Source of the DNA: an actinobacterium acAMD-2
Lineage (GTDB): Bacteria > Actinomycetota > Actinomycetes > UBA12327
Length of the DNA: 37,342 nucleotides
NCBI GenBank assembly: GCA_000754455.1
Contig: JNSE01000029.1
Location: forward strand, 1 to 37,342
Direction of reading: 5' to 3'
Below, in pieces: positions 28,675 to 37,342 of this stretch (position 1 is its first letter; each line of letters starts with the position of its first letter). The notes under the pieces were generated by a model. The model was not told the DNA's origin, ran no database searches, and worked only from the letters and a program-made list of their open reading frames with translations. A program made the position numbers and the translations under genes.

Positions 28675-29754
28675 TTAGACGTAACGCTCAAGGATCGACG
28701 AGTCAGCTAAGCGGGACAAGCCTTCGCGTACCGTACGTGCCCGGTTTTCACCGACACCTTCCACAGCCTGCAAGTCATCGATGCTGGCGCCCAGCATCTT
28801 TTGCAAGGAGCCGAAGTGCTCCACGATGCGCTCGGCAACGGGTGCGGGCAGCCGCTGCACCTTGGAAAGCAACCGGAACCCGCGTGGGCTGAGCGGGAGT
28901 TCAAGGTCGGTGCCTGGGTGGCCCAGCGCCTTGGCTACCAAACTGAAGTCGAGGAGTTCCTCTGCCGAAAGCTCAGCCAAGGCGTCAAGTGAGGCTTGAA
29001 GTTTGCGGCTTCGCTTGCCAGTGCCGGGCAGGTAGTCACGGGCGATGAACTCGCGTTCGTTATCCATGCCGGCAGAGATTTCGTCATGCTGGAGTGACAA
29101 CAAGCGCCCATCAACTCCGAGTTCAATGATGTAACCACGAATTTCAGCCGCGATTCGCAACACCATTTCAATGCGCTGGGCCACCACAGCAACATCTCGG
29201 ATCGTGACGAAGTCGTCGATTTCCAGAGCGGTCAAGTTGCTCGCCACTTCGTTGAAGCGCTGCTTGTAACGCTCAAGCGTGGCTAGGGCTTGGTTCGCAC
29301 GAGACAAAATCGTGTCTGAATCCTCAAGTACATAGCGACGACCCGCAACATAGATGGCGATCATCTGCATGGACTGTGAAACCGAAATGACGGGGTAACC
29401 CGTTTGCTTGGCTACTCGCTCGGCCGTACGGTGGCGGGTACCTGTTTCGTCAGTGGTGATGCTGGGGTCAGGCACCAGCTGGGTGTTGGCCCACAAAATC
29501 TTTGAAGCAGCAGAGTCGATGACCATCGCCGCATCCATCTTGGCGAGTTCGCGCAGTTGCTGTGGCGAGAACGGCACGTCCAGAGCAAAGCCACCGCTGA
29601 GCAGACTGTCCATGCTCTTGTCGTAACCAAAGACAATCAGCGCACCGGTGCGGCCACGCAAAATGCGCTCAAGGCCATCGCGCAGTTCAGTTCCAGGGGC
29701 AACCGCGGCAAGGGTTTCACGAAGGACTAGTTCTTGGTCGATGTCACCGGCCAC
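28675..29754 (-). CDS. disA: DNA integrity scanning protein DisA (diadenylate cyclase family, variant DAA motif)
   Basis: LRELAKMDAAMVID, GTRHRTAERVAKQTGYPVISVSQSM, C-terminal HhH region LQAVEGVGENRARTVREGL. Confidence 0.95.
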   Translation of the reverse strand: MAGDIDQELVLRETLAAVAPGTELRDGLERILRGRTGALIVFGYDKSMDSLLSGGFALDVPFSPQQLRELAKMDAAMVIDSAASKILWANTQLVPDPSITTDETGTRHRTAERVAKQTGYPVISVSQSMQMIAIYVAGRRYVLEDSDTILSRANQALATLERYKQRFNEVASNLTALEIDDFVTIRDVAVVAQRIEMVLRIAAEIRGYIIELGVDGRLLSLQHDEISAGMDNEREFIARDYLPGTGKRSRKLQASLDALAELSAEELLDFSLVAKALGHPGTDLELPLSPRGFRLLSKVQRLPAPVAERIVEHFGSLQKMLGASIDDLQAVEGVGENRARTVREGLSRLADSSILERYV

Positions 29755-29911
29755 GATGATGGGTCCTTCCCCTGTGCTGCGTTCCTTTTGTTGGACTATA
29801 GCCCTGCATTAAGCGCGGGTTCGACTCGGATGAAGGGAAATAACGAGAACATGTGCGCTGGTGTTTACGCGATGGTGTCATGGAAGACGTTGACTGTGGC
29901 GGGCGAGACTC

Positions 29912-31270
29912 TTAAGCGCTGGAAGCGGCCCGAATCGCAGTAGAAATGTCGCTGGCTTGCAGAACCTGCAGGCCGGTGGGGACCTGTGGCAAGTCACCGC
30001 TGGGAATGATGGCTTTGGTGAAGCCCAAGCGGTGAGCTTCGGCTAACCGCCGCTCCACACCGGCGATGGGGCGTAACTCACCGGACAAGCCCACCTCGCC
30101 CATGGCAACGAGCCCGGGGAGTAGAAGGCGATCGGTAGCCGCTGATGCGATGGCCAAGGCAACGGCTAAGTCCACTGCTGGCTCCTGGAGTTTGACTCCG
30201 CCGACAGTGGCAGCGAAAACATCGTGGGGTGCGAGGACGACACCACCGCGTCGTTCTAGGACGGCCAAGATCATGGCCGTTCGTGAGGAGTCCAGGCCGC
30301 TGGTCGTGCGTCGAGGTGAATTGAGCGCAGAGGGCCCGACGAGGGCTTGAACTTCGGCGACGAGGGGACGCCGGCCTTCGAGGGTGACGGTGACACAGGT
30401 TCCGGCAACAGGATCATCGCGTCGGCTGATGAACAATCCGCTGGGGTCAGGCAGTTCAACGATGCCGGTATCAATGAGTTCAAAACATCCCACTTCATCG
30501 GTCGGCCCGTAGCGGTTCTTGGCCGCTCGAATCATGCGCAGGCTGTGATCGCGGTCGCCTTCAAATTGCAACACCACATCAACCAGGTGCTCAAGTACGC
30601 GAGGTCCGGCGATGGTCCCGTCCTTGGTCACATGACCGACCAGAACCGTGGCGATGGTGCGTTCTTTGGCAATCCTGATTAAGGCTCCTGCCACTTCGCG
30701 GACTTGAGTGACACCACCAGCGGCACCATCGAAGTCTGCACTGGCGATGGTCTGAACCGAATCCACGATCAACAGGGTGGGGTTGACTGCATCTATGTGA
30801 GCAACGAGCGCAGAAAGGTCAGACTCAGCTGCCAAATACAACGAGTCAGCTAGGGCGTTGATACGTCCGGCCCGCAGACGTACCTGGGCTGTGGATTCCT
30901 CTCCGGTGATGTACAGGACCGTGCCACCGGCTCGCGCAGCTTGAGCCGCAACCTCCAAGAGCAAAGTGGATTTGCCGACGCCAGGTTCACCAGCGACGAG
31001 GACGACGGCACCTTCAACGAGGCCACCCCCCAACACGCGATCAAGTTCGCCCACACCAGTGGGCGTGGCTTTGGCTGACTCAATCCCGATTTGTCCGATC
31101 GGCAATGCGGGTTCAGTCACGGCACCAGCGCGTACTTCGCGCAGCTTGGGTGCGCCAACTTCCGCGACGGTGTTAAAACTTTGGCACTCACCGCATCGCC
31201 CAGCCCACTTCGATGTTTTCCAGCCACATTCGCTGCACGCGAAGGCGGGACGCGCCTTGGAGGTTGCCAT
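29912..31270 (-). CDS. radA: DNA repair protein RadA/Sms
   Basis: Zinc finger CSECGWKTSKWAGRCGEC, Walker A GEPGVGKS, KNRYG (variant of KNRFG), Lon-like C-terminal domain. Confidence 0.96.
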   Translation of the reverse strand: MATSKARPAFACSECGWKTSKWAGRCGECQSFNTVAEVGAPKLREVRAGAVTEPALPIGQIGIESAKATPTGVGELDRVLGGGLVEGAVVLVAGEPGVGKSTLLLEVAAQAARAGGTVLYITGEESTAQVRLRAGRINALADSLYLAAESDLSALVAHIDAVNPTLLIVDSVQTIASADFDGAAGGVTQVREVAGALIRIAKERTIATVLVGHVTKDGTIAGPRVLEHLVDVVLQFEGDRDHSLRMIRAAKNRYGPTDEVGCFELIDTGIVELPDPSGLFISRRDDPVAGTCVTVTLEGRRPLVAEVQALVGPSALNSPRRTTSGLDSSRTAMILAVLERRGGVVLAPHDVFAATVGGVKLQEPAVDLAVALAIASAATDRLLLPGLVAMGEVGLSGELRPIAGVERRLAEAHRLGFTKAIIPSGDLPQVPTGLQVLQASDISTAIRAASSA

Positions 31271-31307
31271 GGCTAAAACCTAGGGCAGTCCCCTGACAAA
31301 GGGCTCG

Positions 31308-32057
31308 TTAACTCGGGTCAGCGGGGTGTGGCGCAATGAGCGGCAAAAGCGGCCGCACGGCTTTGATGGCTTCGCGCGCATCGCAGAGCTCAACCAACTT
31401 CTTGTAGGCCTTCTTGCCTAGCAATTCGGTGAGCTCGTCCTTCGATGAGAGGTAAAGAGGCTGGGTGGCTTGGTGGGCTTCGGGGTTTCCGGTGCAATAC
31501 CAATCAAAATCGTGTCCGCCATCGCCCCAGCCAGGGCGGTCGTACTCGCCGATGACCATGACGTTGCGCTCATCGCCGTTGGCCAATTCGACGGTGTCGT
31601 AGGTGCGACGAATGGGGAGTTGCCAGCAGACATCAGGCTTGGTCTCGACGTGGCTTACACCTTTAGCTGCCGCCAGGTGGTGCAGCGCGCAGCCGCCGCC
31701 GCCAGCAAAGTCGGGGTCGTTGTTGAAGATGCAGGCGCCATCAACAACGCGCGTCTTGCGATCGCCGTCTTCGTCTTTTTCAACCCATTGCTCGGCCTGG
31801 CGCTGCCACATCTCAGGGGTGAGTTCGGCCACTGCTTTTTTCACTCGTTTTTCATCGGACTTCGCACTGAAGTGCGCACCGTGAACACAACAGCCCGAGT
31901 CGGGCATCGATGCATCGATCCCCTTGCAACCGTTACCAAAGATGCAGGAAAAGCGAGACGTGAGCCACGTGAGGTCAGCACGAATCAGCTGATCCTCGTC
32001 AGCGGGATCAAAGAACTCCACCCATTCACGGGGGAATGTCAACGGAACCTCAGGCAC
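31308..32057 (-). CDS. Conserved hypothetical cysteine-rich protein
   Basis: Conserved-looking Cys positions: [48 protein letters not shown]. Confidence 0.75.
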   Translation of the reverse strand: MPEVPLTFPREWVEFFDPADEDQLIRADLTWLTSRFSCIFGNGCKGIDASMPDSGCCVHGAHFSAKSDEKRVKKAVAELTPEMWQRQAEQWVEKDEDGDRKTRVVDGACIFNNDPDFAGGGGCALHHLAAAKGVSHVETKPDVCWQLPIRRTYDTVELANGDERNVMVIGEYDRPGWGDGGHDFDWYCTGNPEAHQATQPLYLSSKDELTELLGKKAYKKLVELCDAREAIKAVRPLLPLIAPHPADPS

Positions 32058-32107
32058 GCGGACACCTTACGCGGTTAATCGCGGGAGTGGAAGGTAGCGT
32101 CAGACAT

Positions 32108-33052
32108 GTGCGATTAGGAGTGCTCGATATCGGATCAAATACGGTCCACCTGTTGATCGTTGACGCCTATCACGGGGCGGCTCCTGTGGCGACGGCCTCG
32201 CACAAGCTGGAATTGCGTCTATCCGAGCACGTTGACGCCGATGGGTCCATTGACGAGCCCGGAGTCGACTCGCTGATCTTCTTCGTTCGCGAAGCGTGTG
32301 AGTTTGCCGAGGAAGAGGGCGCTGAAACGGTCGTGGCCTTTGCGACCTCGGCCATGCGCGATGCACCCAATGGTCGCGCAGTGCTCAAAAAGGTGCAGCA
32401 AGCAAGCGGCGTGGAAGTTGCTGTCTTGTCCGGTGATGATGAGGCACGGACCACATTTCTGGCTGTGCGACGGTGGTTCGGCTGGTCTTCGGGTGAACTT
32501 TTCGTTGCCGACATCGGTGGTGGATCGTTGGAACTCGCCCTCGGCGCGGACGAAGAGCCTGCGATTGGCTTGTCATTACCCCTTGGTGCAGGTCGACTCA
32601 CTCGGCAGTTTGGTAAAGCTGGCGAAGTGGACTTCAAGGGTCTGCAAGCGATGAAGCGATTTGTTGACGATGAAGTCGGCACTGTTGTTGATAAATTCGC
32701 GGAACAAGAACTCGTTCGTCATTTCGTTGCGACATCAAAATCTTTTCGCCAGTTGGCTCGAATTAACGGTGCACCGCCGAGCTCGGAGGGGCACCACATC
32801 AGTCGGTTGCTCAAGCGCAGCGGTCTGGATGGCATGGCCGAGCGCTTGGTTGACATGCCATTGGATGAACGCGCGAAGTTGCCCGGGGTTTCTCGCGGAC
32901 GAGCCCAGCAATTGCCTGCCGCTGCGGTAGTGGCCCAGAGTGTGATGAACGCCTTCGGCATTGATGCCTTCGAGTTGTGCCCGTGGGCCCTGCGAGAAGG
33001 CATGATTTTGCAGTATCTGGACGCAATGCCTGTGCAACACCACCGTGCATAG
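32108..33052 (+). CDS. Ppx/GppA family phosphatase (exopolyphosphatase-like)
   Basis: RLGVLDIGSNTVHLLIVDA, ATSAMRDAPN, VADIGGGSLELA; GTG 32108 or an upstream GTG at 32087 (ORF opens at 32036). Confidence 0.92.
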   Translation: MRLGVLDIGSNTVHLLIVDAYHGAAPVATASHKLELRLSEHVDADGSIDEPGVDSLIFFVREACEFAEEEGAETVVAFATSAMRDAPNGRAVLKKVQQASGVEVAVLSGDDEARTTFLAVRRWFGWSSGELFVADIGGGSLELALGADEEPAIGLSLPLGAGRLTRQFGKAGEVDFKGLQAMKRFVDDEVGTVVDKFAEQELVRHFVATSKSFRQLARINGAPPSSEGHHISRLLKRSGLDGMAERLVDMPLDERAKLPGVSRGRAQQLPAAAVVAQSVMNAFGIDAFELCPWALREGMILQYLDAMPVQHHRA

Positions 33053-33106
33053 CATTTCCAGTGTCAAGATAGAAATCCTGATCGAACGGCGACCAAAGGA
33101 CACCTT

Positions 33107-33901
33107 GTGAATCAACTGACCTTCGTGGGTGGCGGTCGCATGGGGGAGGCGCTCATTGCCGGTGCCTTGCGGGGAAGTTTTATGCCAGCCGACATTTCGG
33201 TGGTCGAGCCCGATGGCGCACGCGCGCAGATCCTTACTCAGTCCTATGGTGTTGAGGTCTCGGCCGATCCGTCATCAATTGCTCGCGCATCCGTTGTAGT
33301 TTTAGCTGTCAAGCCTCAAGTACTCATGCAGGTGTGTGAACAACTCGCTCCACATCTTTCACCCAACACATTGATCATCTCGATTGCAGCCGGCGTACGA
33401 ACTAGTGCGTTGGAAGCGGCTTTGCCACCGGGCCTCGCGGTGGTCCGCGTGATGCCTAACACCCCTGCTTTCGTCAATGAAGGGATGAGCGTCCTGAGTG
33501 CCGGCTCGCAAGCCTCTGAGGCAGACATGGCGCGCGTTCGCGAACTATTTGAGCCGGTCGGAAAAGTTCTCGTTGTCGATGAGTCGGATCAAGATGCTGT
33601 CACCGCGATTAGCGGAAGTGGTCCGGCGTATTTCTTTTTCCTGGTGGAGGCCATGGAGGCCGCGGCGGTGGGGCTGGGGCTCTCACCAGAGGTTGCCCAT
33701 GTGTTGGCGGTTCAAACGGCCCGCGGCGCAGGAGTGATGGTGAGCCAAAGCGCTGCCTCTCCGGAAACGTTGCGGCACAACGTGACGTCGCCCGGTGGCA
33801 CGACGGCCGCTGCTATCGCTCAACTCGACGATCACCAGGTCAAGCAGGCTGTTGAGAGTGCAGTCAGGGCTGCACATCAACGTTCCATTGAGCTGTCCTG
33901 A
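33107..33901 (+). CDS. proC: Pyrroline-5-carboxylate reductase ProC
   Basis: FVGGGRMGEALIAGAL, VRVMPNTPAFVNEGMSVL, ISGSGPAYFFFLVEAM, VTSPGGTTAAAIAQL. Confidence 0.95.
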   Translation: MNQLTFVGGGRMGEALIAGALRGSFMPADISVVEPDGARAQILTQSYGVEVSADPSSIARASVVVLAVKPQVLMQVCEQLAPHLSPNTLIISIAAGVRTSALEAALPPGLAVVRVMPNTPAFVNEGMSVLSAGSQASEADMARVRELFEPVGKVLVVDESDQDAVTAISGSGPAYFFFLVEAMEAAAVGLGLSPEVAHVLAVQTARGAGVMVSQSAASPETLRHNVTSPGGTTAAAIAQLDDHQVKQAVESAVRAAHQRSIELS

Positions 33902-33955
33902 ACCGCACGTGACCTAGGCCACCGCTGTGAACGCGCGAGCGCGTCATCCCCTGCC

Positions 33956-33961
33956 TACGAT
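33956..33961 (+). promoter_or_regulatory. Candidate -10 element for a leaderless macA-like transcript
   Basis: TACGAT followed by exactly 6 nt then the GTG start at 33968; same spacing as lysS. Confidence 0.4.
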
Positions 33962-33967
33962 GGGGTA

Positions 33968-35305
33968 GTGAAAACACATCGTTTGGGATTTGTTGTGGTG
34001 GTTGCTGTCCTAGCCCTGGCAGGGTGTGGCGCAAATCAAGACACCGGTATTGAAACCGGTTCCGTCATCACGAGTTCGGTGTCGGAATCTGTTGAAGCCG
34101 CCGGTTCAATTTCGGCAAAAGCGGTCGTGACCATTTCCAGCCCTGCCTCGGGAACGATCGGCCAACTGTTTGTTCGCGACGGACAAAAGGTGCGTAAGGG
34201 CCAAAAGCTGGCCGTTATTTCTTCGCCTTCTACGCAAAAGCAGCTAGCGCAAGCGCAGTCTGCAGCGCAGTCCTCGTCCGTTTCCATCCCGACGCCAACC
34301 GCTACTCCTGCAGCAACCGCACTGGCCCAGGCCGATGCGACGGCGAATGCTGCTTTTGATGCGGCACAAACGGCGATTGATGCCCTCCCAGCCGGACCGG
34401 CCAAAACTCAAGCACAAACTGCGCTCGCGCAAGCCAAAGCTCAATACGCCTTAGCGCGCGTGCAAGTTAGCTCCACGACGTCGTCAACCAATGATGCACT
34501 CACGAATGCTCTGGCATCCATCTCACAACTTGTTAACGCGCAAGGAGGGACCGCTGACCTCGCAGTAACTGCTGCTCGCGATGCGGTCAAAGCTCTGACC
34601 ATTCGAGCGCCCATTTCCGGCATCGTCACCTTTGACGCGGTGGCGAATGCAAGTTCAAGTGTTGCGTCTGGTGTCTTGAGTCAGCTACCCAGTTCACTTC
34701 AAGGTCTGGCCTCAAGCGTCCTTGGCGGCGGCGGTGGCAGTTCGGCCTCGTCGAGTGGGTCTTTGATTAAGGGGTTACCGGTGTCTTCGGGCCAACCATT
34801 GTTGACGCTGACCGATGTAGCCGGCTTGACCTTGACAACGCAGGTTGATGAAACTGACATCTTGCTCGTCAAGACTGGAATTAGGGCCAACGTGCAGTTA
34901 GACGCGGTTCCCGATGCGACCTATAAAGGACGCGTCACCAGTGTGGGCGTGACTCCGTCAACGTCATCGCGTGGCGGGGTCTCGTATGTCGTGCGGTTGT
35001 CGTTTGGCAGCGGAACTACTGCCGAGGGGCTACGTGCCCCACGGCCGTTACCAGGTATGAGTGCGGTCGCTCAATTGCAGGTACGTACGGATCGGGCTGC
35101 TATCTCGGTTCCTGCGTCGGCGGTTTTCCGTGATCAGGGATCTGACTCGGTGTGGATCGTGGTGGATGGCGTTGCCAAGAAGCGGGTCGTGCGTTTGGGT
35201 GCGCAAGGCGCCGACACGATCGCGATTGCTTCTGGATTGAAGGTAGGCGACACGATTGTGATTCGCGGTGCTGATCGTGTGCGCGAGGGCCAGTCACTTT
35301 CATGA
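33968..35305 (+). CDS. HlyD/RND-type periplasmic adaptor-like lipoprotein (MacA-like)
   Basis: Lipobox LALAGC, biotinyl-lipoyl-like VVTISSPASGTIGQLFVRDGQKVRKGQKLAVI, coiled-coil hairpin, directly upstream of MacB-like genes. Confidence 0.87.
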   Translation: MKTHRLGFVVVVAVLALAGCGANQDTGIETGSVITSSVSESVEAAGSISAKAVVTISSPASGTIGQLFVRDGQKVRKGQKLAVISSPSTQKQLAQAQSAAQSSSVSIPTPTATPAATALAQADATANAAFDAAQTAIDALPAGPAKTQAQTALAQAKAQYALARVQVSSTTSSTNDALTNALASISQLVNAQGGTADLAVTAARDAVKALTIRAPISGIVTFDAVANASSSVASGVLSQLPSSLQGLASSVLGGGGGSSASSSGSLIKGLPVSSGQPLLTLTDVAGLTLTTQVDETDILLVKTGIRANVQLDAVPDATYKGRVTSVGVTPSTSSRGGVSYVVRLSFGSGTTAEGLRAPRPLPGMSAVAQLQVRTDRAAISVPASAVFRDQGSDSVWIVVDGVAKKRVVRLGAQGADTIAIASGLKVGDTIVIRGADRVREGQSLS

Positions 35306-36024
35306 GCGAGCCCGCAGTTGAGGCAATTGACGTCACGCGTTCCTATGAACTTGAAGGTGGCGTAGTCGTTAATGCTCTCCGCGGAGTCTCGTTACGCATT
35401 GATACGGGTGAATATGCAGCCATCATTGGACCGTCGGGTTCAGGCAAATCGACTCTGATGCACCTGTTGGGCTGCCTGGATCGCCCAACTACCGGTGCGT
35501 TGCGCATTGCCGGTACCGATGTCTCCAGTTTGGATGACACTCAACTGGCCCAACTGCGCAATGAAACGATTGGTTTTGTCTTCCAGTCGTTCCAACTACT
35601 GCCACGTATTAGCGCTACGGCCAATGTGGCTATGCCGTTGGTGTACCGAGGCACCAGTCGTGCTGAACGTATTGAGCGGGCCCGGACAGCATTGGAGTCA
35701 GTGGGGTTAGGGCATCGCCTTGACCATCGACCCACCCAACTCTCTGGTGGTGAGCAACAACGCGTAGCTATTGCCCGAGCACTTGTTTCGCAACCCACGC
35801 TGTTGCTCGCTGACGAACCGACTGGCAACTTGGATACGCAAAGTGGCGTCGATGTGATGCATTTACTCGAGCAGCTGAACACCGATCACGGTGTTGCCGT
35901 GATTTTGGTGACACATGACCACGAGGTAGCGGCTCGTGCTCGACGTCGGATTCGTATTCGGGACGGCTTGATTGAGTCCGATGATGGCGCACACTCGGTC
36001 GCTGATCAATCGGTGGCGCCATGA
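35302..36024 (+). CDS. ABC transporter ATP-binding protein (MacB/LolD type)
   Basis: [51 protein letters not shown]. Confidence 0.95.
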   Translation: MSEPAVEAIDVTRSYELEGGVVVNALRGVSLRIDTGEYAAIIGPSGSGKSTLMHLLGCLDRPTTGALRIAGTDVSSLDDTQLAQLRNETIGFVFQSFQLLPRISATANVAMPLVYRGTSRAERIERARTALESVGLGHRLDHRPTQLSGGEQQRVAIARALVSQPTLLLADEPTGNLDTQSGVDVMHLLEQLNTDHGVAVILVTHDHEVAARARRRIRIRDGLIESDDGAHSVADQSVAP

Positions 36025-37205
36025 GGTTCGCTGAAGCTTTTCGGGTCGCTCTTGATGCTCTGCGTGCTAATCGCCTGCGCAGCATTTTGACCATGCTGGG
36101 TGTGATTATCGGTGTCGCTGCCGTGGTGATCTTGGTGGCCATTGGTTCGGGAGCAAAAGCTGAAGTAGAAAAGCAGGTAGAGGGCCTGGGCTCAAACCTG
36201 ATTCTTGTAGTGCCCGGGAGTTTGGAGATTGGGGGAGCACCGTCAGCTAGTCGCCTGGAGTTAACCGATGTTGAGTTGTTGGGACGAGCGGTCGGAGATG
36301 CCAGCGCGGTTGCCACCACTGTTCAGTCAGGCGAATTGGTCCGGGTGGGCGACAAGGAAGTCTTCACCACGATTAATGGCACCAATGAAACCGTGGTTAA
36401 TGTCTTTGATCGCCCCATCGCACGCGGGCGTTACATCTCGGCCGCCGATGTGGATACTCGGCGACGCGTTGCTGTCTTGGGCTCATCGTCTGCGCGCAAG
36501 CTCTTCGGCGATGTGGACCCGATCGGGCGGCAAGTCACTATCGCTGGCGTGCGTTTTCGCATTATCGGCACTTTTGTTGATGTCGGCTCAACGTTTGGTG
36601 TCGACCGTAATGCTGAAATCCACGTGCCAGTCACGTCAGCGCAACGACTCTTTGGTGTCGAGCGCATTGATGCGCTCGCGGTAAAGGCTCCAACCATCGA
36701 CAGTATTCCGGCGATCCAAAAGCGCATTCTTGATGCGTTGGCTGAGAAATACCCAGGAGACAAATTCTCGGCTGTTACGCAAACTCAAATCTTGGGCACC
36801 ATTGGACAGATTCTCGGACTGCTCACCTTGGTGCTAGCGGCTATTGCCGCGATTTCCTTGCTGGTAGGTGGCGTCGGGGTGTCCAACATCATGCTGGTGT
36901 CAGTGCGCGAACGTACCCGCGAGATTGGCTTGCGGAAAGCCTTGGGTGCTCGCCAGCGCGACATCCTCGTGCAATTCCTGATTGAGGCAGTCCTCTTGAC
37001 CTCCATCGGTGGGCTGATCGGGATTGCGCTGGGAGTGGGTGCATCGCTTGCGGCCTCGGCCCTGTCCCCATTGCCGGCCGAGATTTCGTGGTGGTCACCT
37101 CTGCTGGCCTTTGGGGTATCGGCAGCGGTGGGAATCTTCTTTGGTGTGGCGCCAGCGCGTCGAGCAGGTCGCCTGGACCCTGTGGTGGCATTGCGCACGG
37201 AGTAG
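36021..37205 (+). CDS. ABC transporter permease (MacB/FtsX family)
   Basis: ALRANRLRSILTMLGVIIGVAAVV, NIMLVSVRERTREIGLRKALGARQRDIL, PARRAGRLDPVVALR. Confidence 0.94.
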   Translation: MRFAEAFRVALDALRANRLRSILTMLGVIIGVAAVVILVAIGSGAKAEVEKQVEGLGSNLILVVPGSLEIGGAPSASRLELTDVELLGRAVGDASAVATTVQSGELVRVGDKEVFTTINGTNETVVNVFDRPIARGRYISAADVDTRRRVAVLGSSSARKLFGDVDPIGRQVTIAGVRFRIIGTFVDVGSTFGVDRNAEIHVPVTSAQRLFGVERIDALAVKAPTIDSIPAIQKRILDALAEKYPGDKFSAVTQTQILGTIGQILGLLTLVLAAIAAISLLVGGVGVSNIMLVSVRERTREIGLRKALGARQRDILVQFLIEAVLLTSIGGLIGIALGVGASLAASALSPLPAEISWWSPLLAFGVSAAVGIFFGVAPARRAGRLDPVVALRTE

Positions 37206-37215
37206 CGTTGGTTCA

Positions 37216-37342
37216 ATGAGTGAGTCAGTCGCGATTGTGTGGGATGACGCGATGGTCGCCTATGACTTTGGTCGTGGCCATCCGCTGTCGCCCATTCGCG
37301 TTCGCTTGACCATGGATCTTGCGCATCAGTTGGGATTGCTTG
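37216..37342 (+). CDS. Acetoin utilization protein AcuC / histone deacetylase-like, 3'-truncated by the window edge
   Basis: MSESVAIVWDDAMVAYDFGRGHPLSPIRVRLTMDLAHQLGLL; open to the window end. Confidence 0.75.
   Translation, partial: MSESVAIVWDDAMVAYDFGRGHPLSPIRVRLTMDLAHQLGLL

Noticed and set aside
29813-29830. tRNA T-loop-like GGTTCGACTC in the radA-disA gap
   Set aside because: No matching acceptor stem, D-arm or anticodon arm around it, and the 5-bp T-stem is not complementary.
29734-29943. 69-aa plus-strand ORF in the radA-disA gap
   Set aside because: Overlaps the ends of both flanking genes, has no recognisable domain and no clear ribosome-binding site.
33931-33944. Hairpin ACGCG-CGAG-CGCGT after proC as an intrinsic terminator
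   Set aside because: Stem is only 5 bp and is not followed by a T-run; not strong enough to call.
1-37342. CRISPR arrays, IS elements, integrases, rRNA genes
   Set aside because: No direct-repeat arrays, transposase or integrase motifs, or rRNA-like sequence were recognised on either strand.

Overview
This window is an actinobacterial-type chromosomal segment that is almost fully coding. Many gene pairs overlap at ATGA-type junctions. Most of it is a conserved housekeeping neighbourhood: ftsH-folE-folP-folB-folK-DUF3180, a divergent nuoD-like gene with a MidA/NDUFAF7-type methyltransferase, DUF2520-panC-nadB-nadC-coaX-lysS-argA-like, clpC, an SDR gene, mutY, radA-disA, ppx/gppA, proC, a MacAB-like efflux set and the start of an acuC-like gene. 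An accessory block of about 8 kb (15.2-23.6 kb) sits between lysS/argA and clpC. It holds a disrupted Stealth-family phosphotransferase gene, a surface-polymer module (GT2, two CDP-alcohol phosphatidyltransferases, a G1P-dehydrogenase/AraM-like enzyme, a nucleotidyltransferase, a Wzm/Wzt-type ABC exporter) and a heliorhodopsin gene directly upstream of clpC. The most interesting items are: (1) the heliorhodopsin, which keeps the Schiff-base Lys and counterion Glu but has lost one conserved His; (2) a translationally coupled pair of a NuoD-like protein and an NDUFAF7/MidA-like methyltransferase, where the NuoD paralogue keeps the Arg known to be methylated in mitochondria but has lost quinone-site residues; (3) a DisA with DAA in place of the DGA active-site motif; (4) the polyol-phosphate/CDP-alcohol export module; (5) a Stealth gene split by an apparent deletion of about 31 nt. 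Family assignments come from reading the translated sequences and remembered family motifs. No database search was run.
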